In this document: positions 43,028-51,339 of the stretch, one piece after another
Layout: each line of letters begins with the position of its first letter
Position numbering within the stretch: position 1 is the stretch's first letter
Assembly (NCBI GenBank): GCA_014238065.1
Contig: JABABU010000044.1
Span: 48,649-112,648 of the forward strand
Direction of reading: 5' to 3'
Source of the DNA: Actinomycetota bacterium
GTDB taxonomy: Bacteria > Actinomycetota > Acidimicrobiia > Acidimicrobiales > Poriferisodalaceae
Length of the DNA stretch: 64,000 bases
The notes under the pieces: model-generated
What the model saw: only the letters and a program-made list of their open reading frames with translations
The model's database searches: none
Told to the model about the DNA's origin: nothing
Program-made: the position numbers and the translations under genes

Positions 43028-43834
43028 GTGACCAACCGTCCAGTCCAGCGCATCGTCCTCGTCGGATGGGGCGCCATCGCCCGAACCGCCTTCGCCTTGC
43101 TGGATGAGCAGCATCTGGAGGTCGTCGCGATAGCTGTCCGCGATTCGTCGATCCCTCGCCAGGCCCTCCCAGCCGGAGCACAGCTGATCGCATCTCCCCA
43201 CGAACTGGCCGATCTTCGACCCGACGTCGTCGCCGAGGCCGCTAGCCGCGAAAGCGTCGGGCCGTGGGGGCACGCGGCGCTGCAGACCGGAGCTGACTTC
43301 ATTGTCTCGTCGGTCTCGGCGCTGGCAGACGAAGATCTACTCGAGTCTCTCCGCCGCACAGCGGACAGCTGCGGCGGCCAGATCGAGATCCAGGTTGGTG
43401 CTCTTGGCGGCATCGATGCGCTGAGCGCGGCCCGACTGATGGGCCTCGACGAGGTCGAACATCGGATCGTGAAGCCACCGCTGGCTTGGCGAGACACGCC
43501 GGCGGAGTCTCTGTGCGAACTGGATGGGCTGTCGGAGCCCTGTGCGTTCTTCAGCTCGACCGCAACACAGACGGCTTCGGCATTCCCCAAGAACGCGAAC
43601 GTCGCCATGACGACTGCTCTCGCCGGCATCGGTCCTCACGACACCAAGATCACCCTGGTCGCCGACCCAAACGCATCGAAGAATCGCCACGAGATCACCG
43701 CCAGCGGAGCGTTCGGCCATCTCGATGTCTCCATCACCAACACGCCGTTGCCTGAGAATCCAAAGACCTCGGCGATGGCTGCCTTGAGCCTGGTTCGTGC
43801 AATCCAGAACCGCGTGAATCCGGTGATCGTGTGA
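43028..43834 (+). CDS. L-aspartate dehydrogenase-like protein (NadX/DUF108 family)
   Basis: 268 residues. N-terminal Rossmann segment RIVLVGWGAIARTAFALL (residues 8-25; GxGxxG with Trp in second place), then AASRESVGPWGHAALQTGAD. The C-terminal domain contains the family motif SATQTASAFPKNANVAMTTA, TLVADPNASKNRHEITASG and ENPKTSAMAALSLVRAI. NadX oxidises aspartate to iminoaspartate, or reduces imines in reverse. In this catabolic operon it may act on an amino or imino intermediate of the lower pathway; this is inference. GTG start; GTGA overlap into the MFS gene. Confidence 0.88.
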   Translation: MTNRPVQRIVLVGWGAIARTAFALLDEQHLEVVAIAVRDSSIPRQALPAGAQLIASPHELADLRPDVVAEAASRESVGPWGHAALQTGADFIVSSVSALADEDLLESLRRTADSCGGQIEIQVGALGGIDALSAARLMGLDEVEHRIVKPPLAWRDTPAESLCELDGLSEPCAFFSSTATQTASAFPKNANVAMTTALAGIGPHDTKITLVADPNASKNRHEITASGAFGHLDVSITNTPLPENPKTSAMAALSLVRAIQNRVNPVIV

Positions 43835-45258
43835 CCGCACAGGCCGAGCCGTCTGTTGACCACCGTCGCATCGCGCTCGCCATCGCAGCAACGGCGATGC
43901 TCTTGTCGGCGTTCGTCGGCACCGCCACGAACATCGCCATTCCGGTTCTCGAGGAAGAGTTCGACGACGCCGGGCTGACGCACATCGCCTGGATCATCTC
44001 CGCGTTCTCCGTCACGCAGGTCACCTTCATGCTTCTTGGCGGGAGGCTTGCCGACCGAATCGGGCGGCGCCGCGTCTTCGTCACCGGACTCGCCGTATTC
44101 GCTGTCGGTGCCACGTTGTCCGCCATCGCTCCGGGAATCAATCTGGTGATCACCGCTCGAGTGATCCAAGCCCTCGGCGTAGCGATGATGATTCCGTCCT
44201 CTCTTGCAGCCGTGCTCCCCCTCTACCCGGAACGGCAGCACGGCTCAGTTGTCGGACTCTGGGCCGCCATGGGAGTCCTCGGTGCAGCAGCCGCGCCCAC
44301 GATCGCAGCCAGTGTGCTCGAAGTCTCGACTTGGAGAGTCGTGTTCGCGATCACAGCGCCCGTCGCGGTCGCGGGGATCGTGCTGGCGTTGATGTTCATG
44401 GCAGACGACACCGTCGTCGACCGGCCACCCCCGCTCGACCTGGTGGGGACCGTGACCGGGACGCTCGCCATCGGCGGGGCCACCTTCGTCATCGTTCAGG
44501 GACGTGCGTGGGGCTGGTTCGATTCGCGTATCGTCGCCGTTTTCATCGCGGCGATGATCGGCGCCGCTATCTTCGTGACCTCGTCGCGCCGGCATGACGA
44601 ACCGCTACTCGACTTCGCGCTGGTGAAGATTCCATCGTTCCGTGTGGTGACGATTGCAAGTTCGCTGCTCTCGACGTCGACAGCGGCGACGTGGTTCCTG
44701 TACCCGCTTTTCCTCAGCGATGTGTGGGACTACTCCAACATCCAGATCGGACTCGCGATGACGCCAGGGCCACTGGTGCTCGTCGTGTGTGCACCTGTCG
44801 CGGGTCGTCTTGTCAACCGGTATGGGTATCGAGAGTTGATGGTGCTCGGAGCGACGCTGGCCACGCTCGGAACGGCCTGGATGGCGTGGCGGCTCCGGCC
44901 CGGCGAGGTCTACGTACGGGCGTTCCTCCCGGGAACGATGTTGATCGGTATCGGTATGGCATCGATGCTCGGCCCGGCGAATGCAGCTGCATTGCGCGAC
45001 ATCCCCGGCGAACAACTCGGCGCGGCCAACGCTGCGTTCAACACCGCCCGATCGGCATCGTCGGCCTTCGGTGTCGCCATCACCACTGCCATCATCGGAG
45101 CCGCAGCGGTGGGCAGTCGGCTCGACGAGTTCCGGCTCGGATGGTGGTCGATGACGCTGGTGATGAGCTTCAGCCCGATCATCCTTTGGAGGGCATATCC
45201 CCGCACGCCGCGATCCACGACTCAAGCGACGTCGATCGTAGAGCCAGGCCAAACCTAG
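43831..45258 (+). CDS. MFS transporter, DHA2 (EmrB/QacA) type
   Basis: 475 residues with about 14 hydrophobic helices. MFS motif A is GGRLADRIGRRRVFV near residue 72; the motif C-like region is MGVLGAAAAPTIAASVLEVS in helix 5, as in drug/proton antiporters. Such proteins export amphipathic or aromatic compounds, so it may excrete kynurenine-pathway intermediates. The GTG start overlaps the aspartate-dehydrogenase-like stop; it is the last gene of the operon and converges on a small membrane protein. Confidence 0.9.
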   Translation: MTAQAEPSVDHRRIALAIAATAMLLSAFVGTATNIAIPVLEEEFDDAGLTHIAWIISAFSVTQVTFMLLGGRLADRIGRRRVFVTGLAVFAVGATLSAIAPGINLVITARVIQALGVAMMIPSSLAAVLPLYPERQHGSVVGLWAAMGVLGAAAAPTIAASVLEVSTWRVVFAITAPVAVAGIVLALMFMADDTVVDRPPPLDLVGTVTGTLAIGGATFVIVQGRAWGWFDSRIVAVFIAAMIGAAIFVTSSRRHDEPLLDFALVKIPSFRVVTIASSLLSTSTAATWFLYPLFLSDVWDYSNIQIGLAMTPGPLVLVVCAPVAGRLVNRYGYRELMVLGATLATLGTAWMAWRLRPGEVYVRAFLPGTMLIGIGMASMLGPANAAALRDIPGEQLGAANAAFNTARSASSAFGVAITTAIIGAAAVGSRLDEFRLGWWSMTLVMSFSPIILWRAYPRTPRSTTQATSIVEPGQT

Positions 45259-45264
45259 TGCGAG

Positions 45265-45603
45265 CTAGACGAGGTCGCCGATGTCCAGCCCGATCAGGAC
45301 GGTCAGAAGACCGATCACCGCAACGTTCACGATGATGATCAGAACGCGCCACTGGAACTGAGAGACCAACATCCGGCGGATACTTGCGATGTTGAACCCG
45401 ATGGCAATCGTCCCGACGACGAGACCGATGACCGGACCCACACCAGCCGCCATGCCCAACAGCGGGAGCAACCATGGGAACAGGGCGTAGGTCAGAAGAC
45501 ACCGCACACCGGACACGACCATCGACGCGCTGAAGGCGTTGGCCGCAGGATCATCGGTTTCCGATGACGAAACGGGCTCTGAAAGGTGATCGGTCGTAGT
45601 CAT
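45265..45603 (-). CDS. Small membrane protein, unknown function
   Basis: 112 residues: a polar N-terminus of about 30, then a hydrophobic stretch around LLTYALFPWLLPLLGMAAG, a second in VIGLVVGTIAIGFNIASI and a third in VLIIIVNVAVIGLLTVLIG. Three membrane helices, with basic residues (RRMLVSQFQWR) between the second and third. No family recognised. ATG 45603 is the assumed start; a GTG at 45666 would add 21 residues. A hairpin covers the region just upstream of the ATG. Confidence 0.65.
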   Translation of the reverse strand: MTTTDHLSEPVSSSETDDPAANAFSASMVVSGVRCLLTYALFPWLLPLLGMAAGVGPVIGLVVGTIAIGFNIASIRRMLVSQFQWRVLIIIVNVAVIGLLTVLIGLDIGDLV

Positions 45604-45630
45604 TGCGTGACCATCATGCCCGGTCACAAT
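45602..45630. promoter_or_regulatory. Inverted repeat at the 5' end of the small membrane protein gene
   Basis: GTGACC (45607-45612) and GGTCAC (45622-45627) are perfect arms around 9 bp, extended by ATT/AAT at the outer ends with a 2-bp bulge. It touches the start codon, so it may be an operator or a leader hairpin affecting translation, or show that the true start is farther upstream. Confidence 0.35.
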
Positions 45631-45904
45631 GACGTATCCGACATCGGTGACCTCCGAAGCCGACACACAATGCGCCGGTGCCCCTATTCGCCAGGGAGGC
45701 TGTACGCCAAGATTTGGCCGATGCCGCCATCTGGAGCGGTTGAACCCTGGACGACGAGCCCCACTCCGTCTGTGTCGACCATCATCTCGAGGCTCATACC
45801 GGCACCTCGGTCAGCCACTTCATCGGCCGAGCCTCGTGGACACAAGTAGGACGGGGTGGCTCGACGCATCGCCGGGTGTCGAGTGCAGAAAGCGGAGTGC
45901 TGTA
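45631..45904. other. Intergenic region, no confident gene
   Basis: About 270 bp between the small membrane protein gene and the end of the CocE-type hydrolase gene. A minus-strand open frame here (45684-45908) contains a plausible-looking tail (GAGMSLEMMVDTDGVGLVVQ) but no ribosome site or family match, so it was not called. Confidence 0.4.
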
Positions 45905-47782
45905 TCAAGAACCTCCAAACAGCACGGGGAGCTCGATGCGGGACGGGTGGTCGCCACCGAACAGCACTCGAATCTCGGGAGCCGGGTCGGCGTCGAGCGG
46001 CTCATGACTGGCCCGGTCGGCGCCGGTCAGGGTCACCCGGAGCCGGTCGCCGGCTGACACGACGGTCCCGATCGGATGGAGATCGAAGCCGAGTTCGACC
46101 GGTTGGGCCGCAGCGCCCTCCATGTCGTCGCCACCGCTCGGATGCCATGGCATGCCCAGATACCCGTAGGGCGGTTCGGCCACGGCCCGATGTCTCGAGC
46201 GAAGGCATCCCTCGGTCAGGTAGCGGGAGAATCCGGCGGGACCGACGGCTTCAAGGTAGGCAAAAACGTCCACCAGCTGATCGGACTCGATCCAGACACG
46301 TAAGACAGGATGGCCGACGAGTTCCAACTCCTCGCCCAGGGGCTCCCCCGTATAGGTCAATCCCTTGGCGTCGTTGACGGCCATGTCGGGATAGCCGAAC
46401 TCCCAGCCGTCGGCCACGGGGCGGGTCCGACCCTCGCCTCCGTAGAGGTTGGCGAAACGGTTGGCCAGTCCCGTCGTGGTCGAAAGGTCAACGGTGTGGG
46501 CGTCGCTCCCGCACTCGGGCCGGGCAGCTCTCAGGCTGCCGTCGTTGGCCGAGAGCGAGGTGCCGGTGGGACCCGTTCCGAAGAACAGTTGGTGCGTCTC
46601 CACCCCCGAGACCGGCCACGTGTTGGCGCTCCGCCAGGGGTCATCGGCATCGGCACCGAGAAGCCAATAGGTGACGGGGGGTTCGTCCATGATCCCGTTG
46701 TCGATCCCCTTCAGCCAGTAGTCGAACCATCGGTGCTGTTCGGCATCGAGATGGAAGGACTGCGCCCCGAGTCCGGTGTCGGCTTCATGGGCGTCGGTAC
46801 CTGCGAGGAAGTAGTCGGAGTGGAAGTGGGGATCGACCAGCAGTTTCTGGGGATTGGGAAGATCGGCGAAGGCCAGGCACGCGTCCCGGGTGAAGCCGTC
46901 GAACCAGCCGCCGTAGTGGTAGATCGCGACGCCGGACGCGGCGATGCCATCGCGGAGGCGGGCGGGTGATCGATCGAGCCACACCTCTGCACCTTCGGAG
47001 TCGGTCGAGTCACGAAACGGATGGCCGGTGACGAATCCCCAGACGTCACGGTTGGCGAAGTGGTCGCGGCGAGCCTCTCGGATCATCGAGCCGCCGACGT
47101 CCTCGTCGACCGGTGCGGCGGGCAGTGCCACGGTCGTCTCCCCGCGGACGTCGGCCGCCACGACGGGCACACCAAGATCGAGAGCACGGACCCCTGTGCT
47201 CCACATACCGACGAGATCATCGCGCAAGATCCCGCCGGGATAGAGCACGTCGTAGGCATCCCACCACGCCATCTCGGGGAAAATCGCCTTCAGATGCGGT
47301 GGCTGTCGAGACGCGCACAGCAGCTGGGTGATCGCAAGATAGGACCTGCCCCACATCCCGATGTTGCCGTCCGACCACGACTGATCGGCGAGCCATTCGG
47401 TGACCTCGTAGGCATCGTCGGTCTCGGTGGGGCTGAACATGCCCTCCGACTGCCCGAAGGAGGCTCCTCCTCCGCGGACGTCGACGAGGGCGACGACATA
47501 GCCGTGGACCACGAGCCGAAGCATCCGATCCCACCCCTCGATCGCGGAGGGCCCCACGCCTCCGTCCTCGGTGGTGGATGCCCGCGTGTACGGCGTGTGG
47601 CTCCAGAGCACGGGGAGTGGCTCACTGTGAACGACCCCGCCGGCCGATGGGCGGATGATGTCGATGGCGAGCCGCACGCCGTCACGCATGGTGACGTAGA
47701 CCGATGAGCGTTTCCACCCGTCGTAGCGCCGGTCGCTGTATCCCTCGTAGGCGCCAGGACGGGAGACATTAGCTGTCGTCAT
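45905..47782 (-). CDS. CocE/NonD family hydrolase (X-Pro dipeptidyl-peptidase-like)
   Basis: About 625 residues. The domain begins with SSVYVTMRDGVRLAIDIIRP, the strand signature of this alpha/beta hydrolase family; the nucleophile Ser is in IGMWGRSYLAITQLL (GxSxx). A cap domain follows, then a C-terminal jelly-roll (PVLRVWIESDQLVDVFAYLE). Known members cleave cocaine, acyl esters or N-terminal X-Pro. There is no signal peptide. The start is uncertain: ATG 47782 is nearest to the conserved part, while GTG 47917 would add 45 residues without clear homology. Confidence 0.85.
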   Translation of the reverse strand: MTTANVSRPGAYEGYSDRRYDGWKRSSVYVTMRDGVRLAIDIIRPSAGGVVHSEPLPVLWSHTPYTRASTTEDGGVGPSAIEGWDRMLRLVVHGYVVALVDVRGGGASFGQSEGMFSPTETDDAYEVTEWLADQSWSDGNIGMWGRSYLAITQLLCASRQPPHLKAIFPEMAWWDAYDVLYPGGILRDDLVGMWSTGVRALDLGVPVVAADVRGETTVALPAAPVDEDVGGSMIREARRDHFANRDVWGFVTGHPFRDSTDSEGAEVWLDRSPARLRDGIAASGVAIYHYGGWFDGFTRDACLAFADLPNPQKLLVDPHFHSDYFLAGTDAHEADTGLGAQSFHLDAEQHRWFDYWLKGIDNGIMDEPPVTYWLLGADADDPWRSANTWPVSGVETHQLFFGTGPTGTSLSANDGSLRAARPECGSDAHTVDLSTTTGLANRFANLYGGEGRTRPVADGWEFGYPDMAVNDAKGLTYTGEPLGEELELVGHPVLRVWIESDQLVDVFAYLEAVGPAGFSRYLTEGCLRSRHRAVAEPPYGYLGMPWHPSGGDDMEGAAAQPVELGFDLHPIGTVVSAGDRLRVTLTGADRASHEPLDADPAPEIRVLFGGDHPSRIELPVLFGGS

Positions 47783-48334
47783 CGCCTTCGCCCAGCCATC
47801 CATGTCTGCGGTGAGGTACTGGACCACCTCGGCGCCGTAGCCCGCCGAGATCCCATCGTCGAACCCACCCCACTCTTCGCATGAGAGGCCTCGAGGATCT
47901 TGCTGAGTGGGCGACACTCCTCCGACTTTCGAAACTTTGATTTACCGATCACCACATTCGAGGTCAACTCGGCGGTTACCGGCCGCTTCTTCCCTTGTCC
48001 ATCAACCTCGTCGACCTTCTTGAAGGTGTTCATGTCCTGAGCCTCCCACAGGGGCGCCGCCCGCATCCCCTGAACCGGACAGCCCATCCTTGACCCTGCT
48101 CCACGAACCGGCCGAGTGCTGGCAACCTTCGCTATTTCGGCTGCTCCGTACCAGAAAGACAGAGTGGGAACCGGGCAACAGGTCGATGCCCCGACGGCTG
48201 GGAGTACCCGTTGAATCTCGTACGCCTGTGGGTGAGCGCACCGCGGAGGTCATTACCGAACTCGGTTACGGCGAAGCCATCACCTCGCCTGGGTCGATGC
48301 GCTCATGATGGCCGCGGCTAAGGTCGGACTCGGC
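47783..48334. other. Intergenic region with short unassigned frames
   Basis: About 550 bp between the divergent CocE hydrolase and TauD genes. It includes an AT-richer patch near 47,925-47,960. A minus-strand frame with ATG 48030 begins MNTFKKVDEVDGQGKKRPVT, which has protein-like composition but no known family, and runs out of frame under the hydrolase gene. I regard it as a possible remnant. Confidence 0.35.
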
Positions 48335-49228
48335 ATGACGTTGACGATCTCACCGCTCACCCCCCTACTCGGGGCGGAGGTGTCAGGCCTCAACGTGCTC
48401 GACCTCAGTGATGCCGGATTCGATTCGCTGTACGAGGCACTCGTCGACCACTCGGTGATCTTTCTCCGCGACCAACCCACTTTGACCGAGGCAGAGCACT
48501 ATGACCTCGCCAGTCGTTTCGGTGAGGTCCATGTGCACCCGTTTGCCCGCGAAGCGAAACCCGATCCTGCGAACCAGCACCCCGGGGTTCTCCGCATTCG
48601 GACCACCGACGAAAGCAAGGTTGCCGCCGGCAATCGGTGGCATTCGGATGTGTCATGCGACGCCCGTCCGCCGCAGGCCTCGATTCTGCAACTGCATCAG
48701 GTACCGCAGGTCGGGGGCGACACCCTGTTTTCGAGCATGTACGCGGCGTACGACGCATTGTCGGTACAGATGAAGCACTACCTCGATGGCATGACTGCCC
48801 GTCATTCAGGCGAGGAGTCGTATCGCAAGCTCTTCAGGGCCGACATCGCGCTCGGCTCACAGTGGCCCGAGGCCGATCACCCGATCGTGCGACGTCATCC
48901 CGACAGCGGCCGGCCCGCTCTGTACGTCGACAGGGAGTTCACCGAGTCGATCAACGGGCTGCCCAAGGAAGAGGGCAAGGCCTTGCTCGAGTTCCTTTTT
49001 GGGCATTCCGAACGGGCCAACTTCCAATGCCGCTTCAGGTGGTCGACGAATGCCATCGCGATCTGGGACAACCGGTGCGTCCTGCATCACGCCATGTGGG
49101 ACTATTGGCCACAGGAGCGCCGCGGTCATCGCGTCAGCGTCGTGGGCGAGGTGCCACTGATGTGGCGGCTCGACAGCGACCGAGTCCCTGAAGGCCGCGA
49201 GGGCACTACGGTGAAGCTGACCAGGTGA
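48335..49228 (+). CDS. TauD/TfdA-family dioxygenase
   Basis: 297 residues, an intact taurine-dioxygenase-type enzyme. N-terminal SPLTPLLGAEVSGLNVLDLS, iron motif HSD (NRWHSDVSCD, near residue 103), PQVGGDTLFSSMYAAYDAL (the classical TauD block), and distal His and Arg in CVLHHAMWDYWPQERRGHRV. It hydroxylates a small acid such as taurine, an alkyl sulfonate or a phenoxy acid, releasing a sulfite or similar group; which one is unknown. ATG 48335 best matches the family start; ATG 48305 is possible. Convergent with the threonine aldolase gene. Confidence 0.9.
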   Translation: MTLTISPLTPLLGAEVSGLNVLDLSDAGFDSLYEALVDHSVIFLRDQPTLTEAEHYDLASRFGEVHVHPFAREAKPDPANQHPGVLRIRTTDESKVAAGNRWHSDVSCDARPPQASILQLHQVPQVGGDTLFSSMYAAYDALSVQMKHYLDGMTARHSGEESYRKLFRADIALGSQWPEADHPIVRRHPDSGRPALYVDREFTESINGLPKEEGKALLEFLFGHSERANFQCRFRWSTNAIAIWDNRCVLHHAMWDYWPQERRGHRVSVVGEVPLMWRLDSDRVPEGREGTTVKLTR

Positions 49229-49242
49229 ACGTCGCCCGTCGG

Positions 49243-50265
49243 TTACGACAGCAGTTCCCCGAGTGCCTCGCAGAGCACGTTTCCAGAGGTTTCGTCGACG
49301 TCGAGATGGGTGACGACCCGTATTCTCCGCTCACCAAACGCTCCGACCTGGATGTCGTCGTGCGCCAGCGAGTCGACGACCGACGCAGCAGACGGCGCCG
49401 ATCGAGCGAGATCGAAGATGACGATGTTGGTACCGACCGGCAGCACGCGCTCCACGCCAGCGAACGCACCGATCTCGGTTGCGATGCGGCTCGCAAGCCC
49501 ATGGTCGTCGGCAAGTCGCTCGACATTGTGGTCCAACGCGTACAGGCACATCGAAGCGAGAATCCCCGACTGGCGCATCGCCCCACCGATCTGCTGTTTC
49601 ACCCGCCACGCCCGCCGGATGAACTCGGCGGATCCGGCCAGGACAGCACCCACGGGCGCCCCGAGGCCCTTCGTGAAGTCGATCCAGCACGAGTCGATGT
49701 CGGCGGTCCAGTCGTGGGCAGCAACCCCTGACTTGACCACAGCATTCATCAACCGGGCTCCGTCCATGTGTGTAGCCAGACCAGCGTCCTTGGCCGCATC
49801 GATGACCTCTCGCAGCTGTTCGCGATCCCAGACCGTCCCTCCGCCCATGTTCGCTGTCTGTTCGACCGAAACGAGGCGGCTCTCAGGTGAGTATCGCGAC
49901 GAGGGGCGAATGGCTGCCCGCAACTGCTCGGCCGTGTAAGTACCGTTCTCACCATCGATCGGGTGGGTCATCACGCCGCTGAGCGCAGCCGGCCCCCCTG
50001 TCTCGAAATTGATCAGGTGGCACGACCGTTCGCAGATCAGCTCGTCCCCAGGTTTCGTGTGGACTCGGATGGCGATTTCGTTGCACATCGTCCCGGACGG
50101 CAGGAAGACGGCGGCCTCCTTCCCCAACAGCGAAGCCACCCGATCGCAGAGCTCTCGGGTGGTCCGATCTTCGTCCTTCTGCTCGTCGCCGACGTCTGCC
50201 ACCAGCACTGCTCTGCGCATGGCCGTGCTCGGCTTGGTCTTCGTGTCGGAGTAGAAGTCGTGCAT
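49243..50265 (-). CDS. ltaE: Threonine aldolase (low-specificity L-threonine aldolase family)
   Basis: 340 residues of a fold-type I PLP aldolase. DFYSDTKTKPSTAM at the N-terminus, FLPSGTMCNEIAIRVH, THMDGARLMNAVV, and the PLP Lys K199 in IDFTKGLGAPVGAVLAG at the position expected for LtaE. It cleaves L-threonine or allo-threonine (and other beta-hydroxy amino acids) to glycine and an aldehyde. ATG 50265 was chosen over a longer open frame because homology starts there. It is about 144 bp downstream of the CobW gene and may be in the same transcript. Confidence 0.92.
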   Translation of the reverse strand: MHDFYSDTKTKPSTAMRRAVLVADVGDEQKDEDRTTRELCDRVASLLGKEAAVFLPSGTMCNEIAIRVHTKPGDELICERSCHLINFETGGPAALSGVMTHPIDGENGTYTAEQLRAAIRPSSRYSPESRLVSVEQTANMGGGTVWDREQLREVIDAAKDAGLATHMDGARLMNAVVKSGVAAHDWTADIDSCWIDFTKGLGAPVGAVLAGSAEFIRRAWRVKQQIGGAMRQSGILASMCLYALDHNVERLADDHGLASRIATEIGAFAGVERVLPVGTNIVIFDLARSAPSAASVVDSLAHDDIQVGAFGERRIRVVTHLDVDETSGNVLCEALGELLS

Positions 50266-50409
50266 GACGGCACAGTACCGATCTCGGCGCCGGGTTCCGA
50301 CAACGCCACGTCGGCGAGGGCGGCGGTCAACCGGGCTGAAGAGAATCGTGGGCGGGTTTGCTCTCCGCGTCACTTCGTCGAGTCGGGTCAGCGGTCGAGG
50401 CCATCTCGG

Positions 50410-51339
50410 TCAGTCCTTGAGCAGGTTGACCCTCTTCACATCCGCGGCGATCTGGCTCAGCTCTGTGGCGCCGCTGAGGGCGACCACGACCAACGAGTTC
50501 GCATGGCAATTGTCTGAAGTCGGCTCGATCGACCAACGTTTCGCCACCCGGTGCACGAGGTGTCTGCCCTCGTCGACGAGCGCGATGATGCCCTTCACCC
50601 GCACGATCTGGTCGGACCAGCTCTCGAGTGCGGACTCCAGCCACTCACGTTCGACCGCCGAGGAGAACTCGAACACAACCGATTCGAACAACTCATGGGC
50701 GTCAACCGATTCTCCCGTCGAACCGAAATTGGCAACGTCGCCGGCCGAGTCGAGGACGACACGGTGGTCAACCAAGCCGTGAGCGACTCGAACCACGGTT
50801 CCACTCGTCTCATCCATGGTGTTGATCCATGCCTCTAGCTCATCGAGGGAACTGTCAGGAACGAGGTCGGTCTTGGTCAGCGCGACGACGTCGCCGCTGC
50901 GGAGCTGGCGAGTGACCAACTCGCCCACGAACTGATCGTCGGAAAGACCACGAATCATCTCGGCGTCAGCAAGGACGACAACGGCATCGAGACGGCAGCC
51001 AGGCCACCCTTGTCCGTAATACGCGACCTTCGCGGGGTCGGCAACGCCACTTGCTTCGATCACGATCTGATCAGGAGCCGGGTCGAGTGCCAGCACCGCA
51101 TCGAGAGCATCACCTAGCGAGTCGGCCAACGAGCAACAGATGCAGCCGTTCTCGAGGCTGATGGTTTCGCCGTCGTGTGATGCAATGAGGCCGGCGTCGA
51201 TGTTCACCGATCCGAAGTCGTTGACCAGGATCGCGAGTCTGCGCCCGTGACGACCTGCGAGCAGCTGGTTGATGAGCGTCGTCTTGCCGGCACCGAGATA
51301 GCCCCCGATGACGGTCACCGGAACGCGACGCTCGCTCAC
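50410..51339 (-). CDS. CobW/COG0523 family GTP-binding metal chaperone
   Basis: 309 residues. P-loop GYLGAGKTT (residues 13-21), the switch region NDFGSVNIDAG, the CxCC metal-binding motif at C66-C69 (GCICCSL), a DxxG-like segment and TKTD for guanine recognition; the C-terminal CobW_C domain follows from about residue 210. These proteins deliver zinc, cobalt, iron or nickel to target enzymes. The ATG overlaps the stop of the amidohydrolase gene (ATGA), making that metal enzyme the natural client. Confidence 0.92.
   Translation of the reverse strand: MSERRVPVTVIGGYLGAGKTTLINQLLAGRHGRRLAILVNDFGSVNIDAGLIASHDGETISLENGCICCSLADSLGDALDAVLALDPAPDQIVIEASGVADPAKVAYYGQGWPGCRLDAVVVLADAEMIRGLSDDQFVGELVTRQLRSGDVVALTKTDLVPDSSLDELEAWINTMDETSGTVVRVAHGLVDHRVVLDSAGDVANFGSTGESVDAHELFESVVFEFSSAVEREWLESALESWSDQIVRVKGIIALVDEGRHLVHRVAKRWSIEPTSDNCHANSLVVVALSGATELSQIAADVKRVNLLKD

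Noticed and set aside
42002..43273. 423-codon minus-strand frame
   Set aside because: Antisense to the DapA-family and aspartate-dehydrogenase-like genes; no recognisable domain.
45684..45908. Minus-strand 74-codon frame
   Set aside because: A plausible-looking C-terminal stretch but no ribosome site, no family and an overlap with the end of the hydrolase gene.
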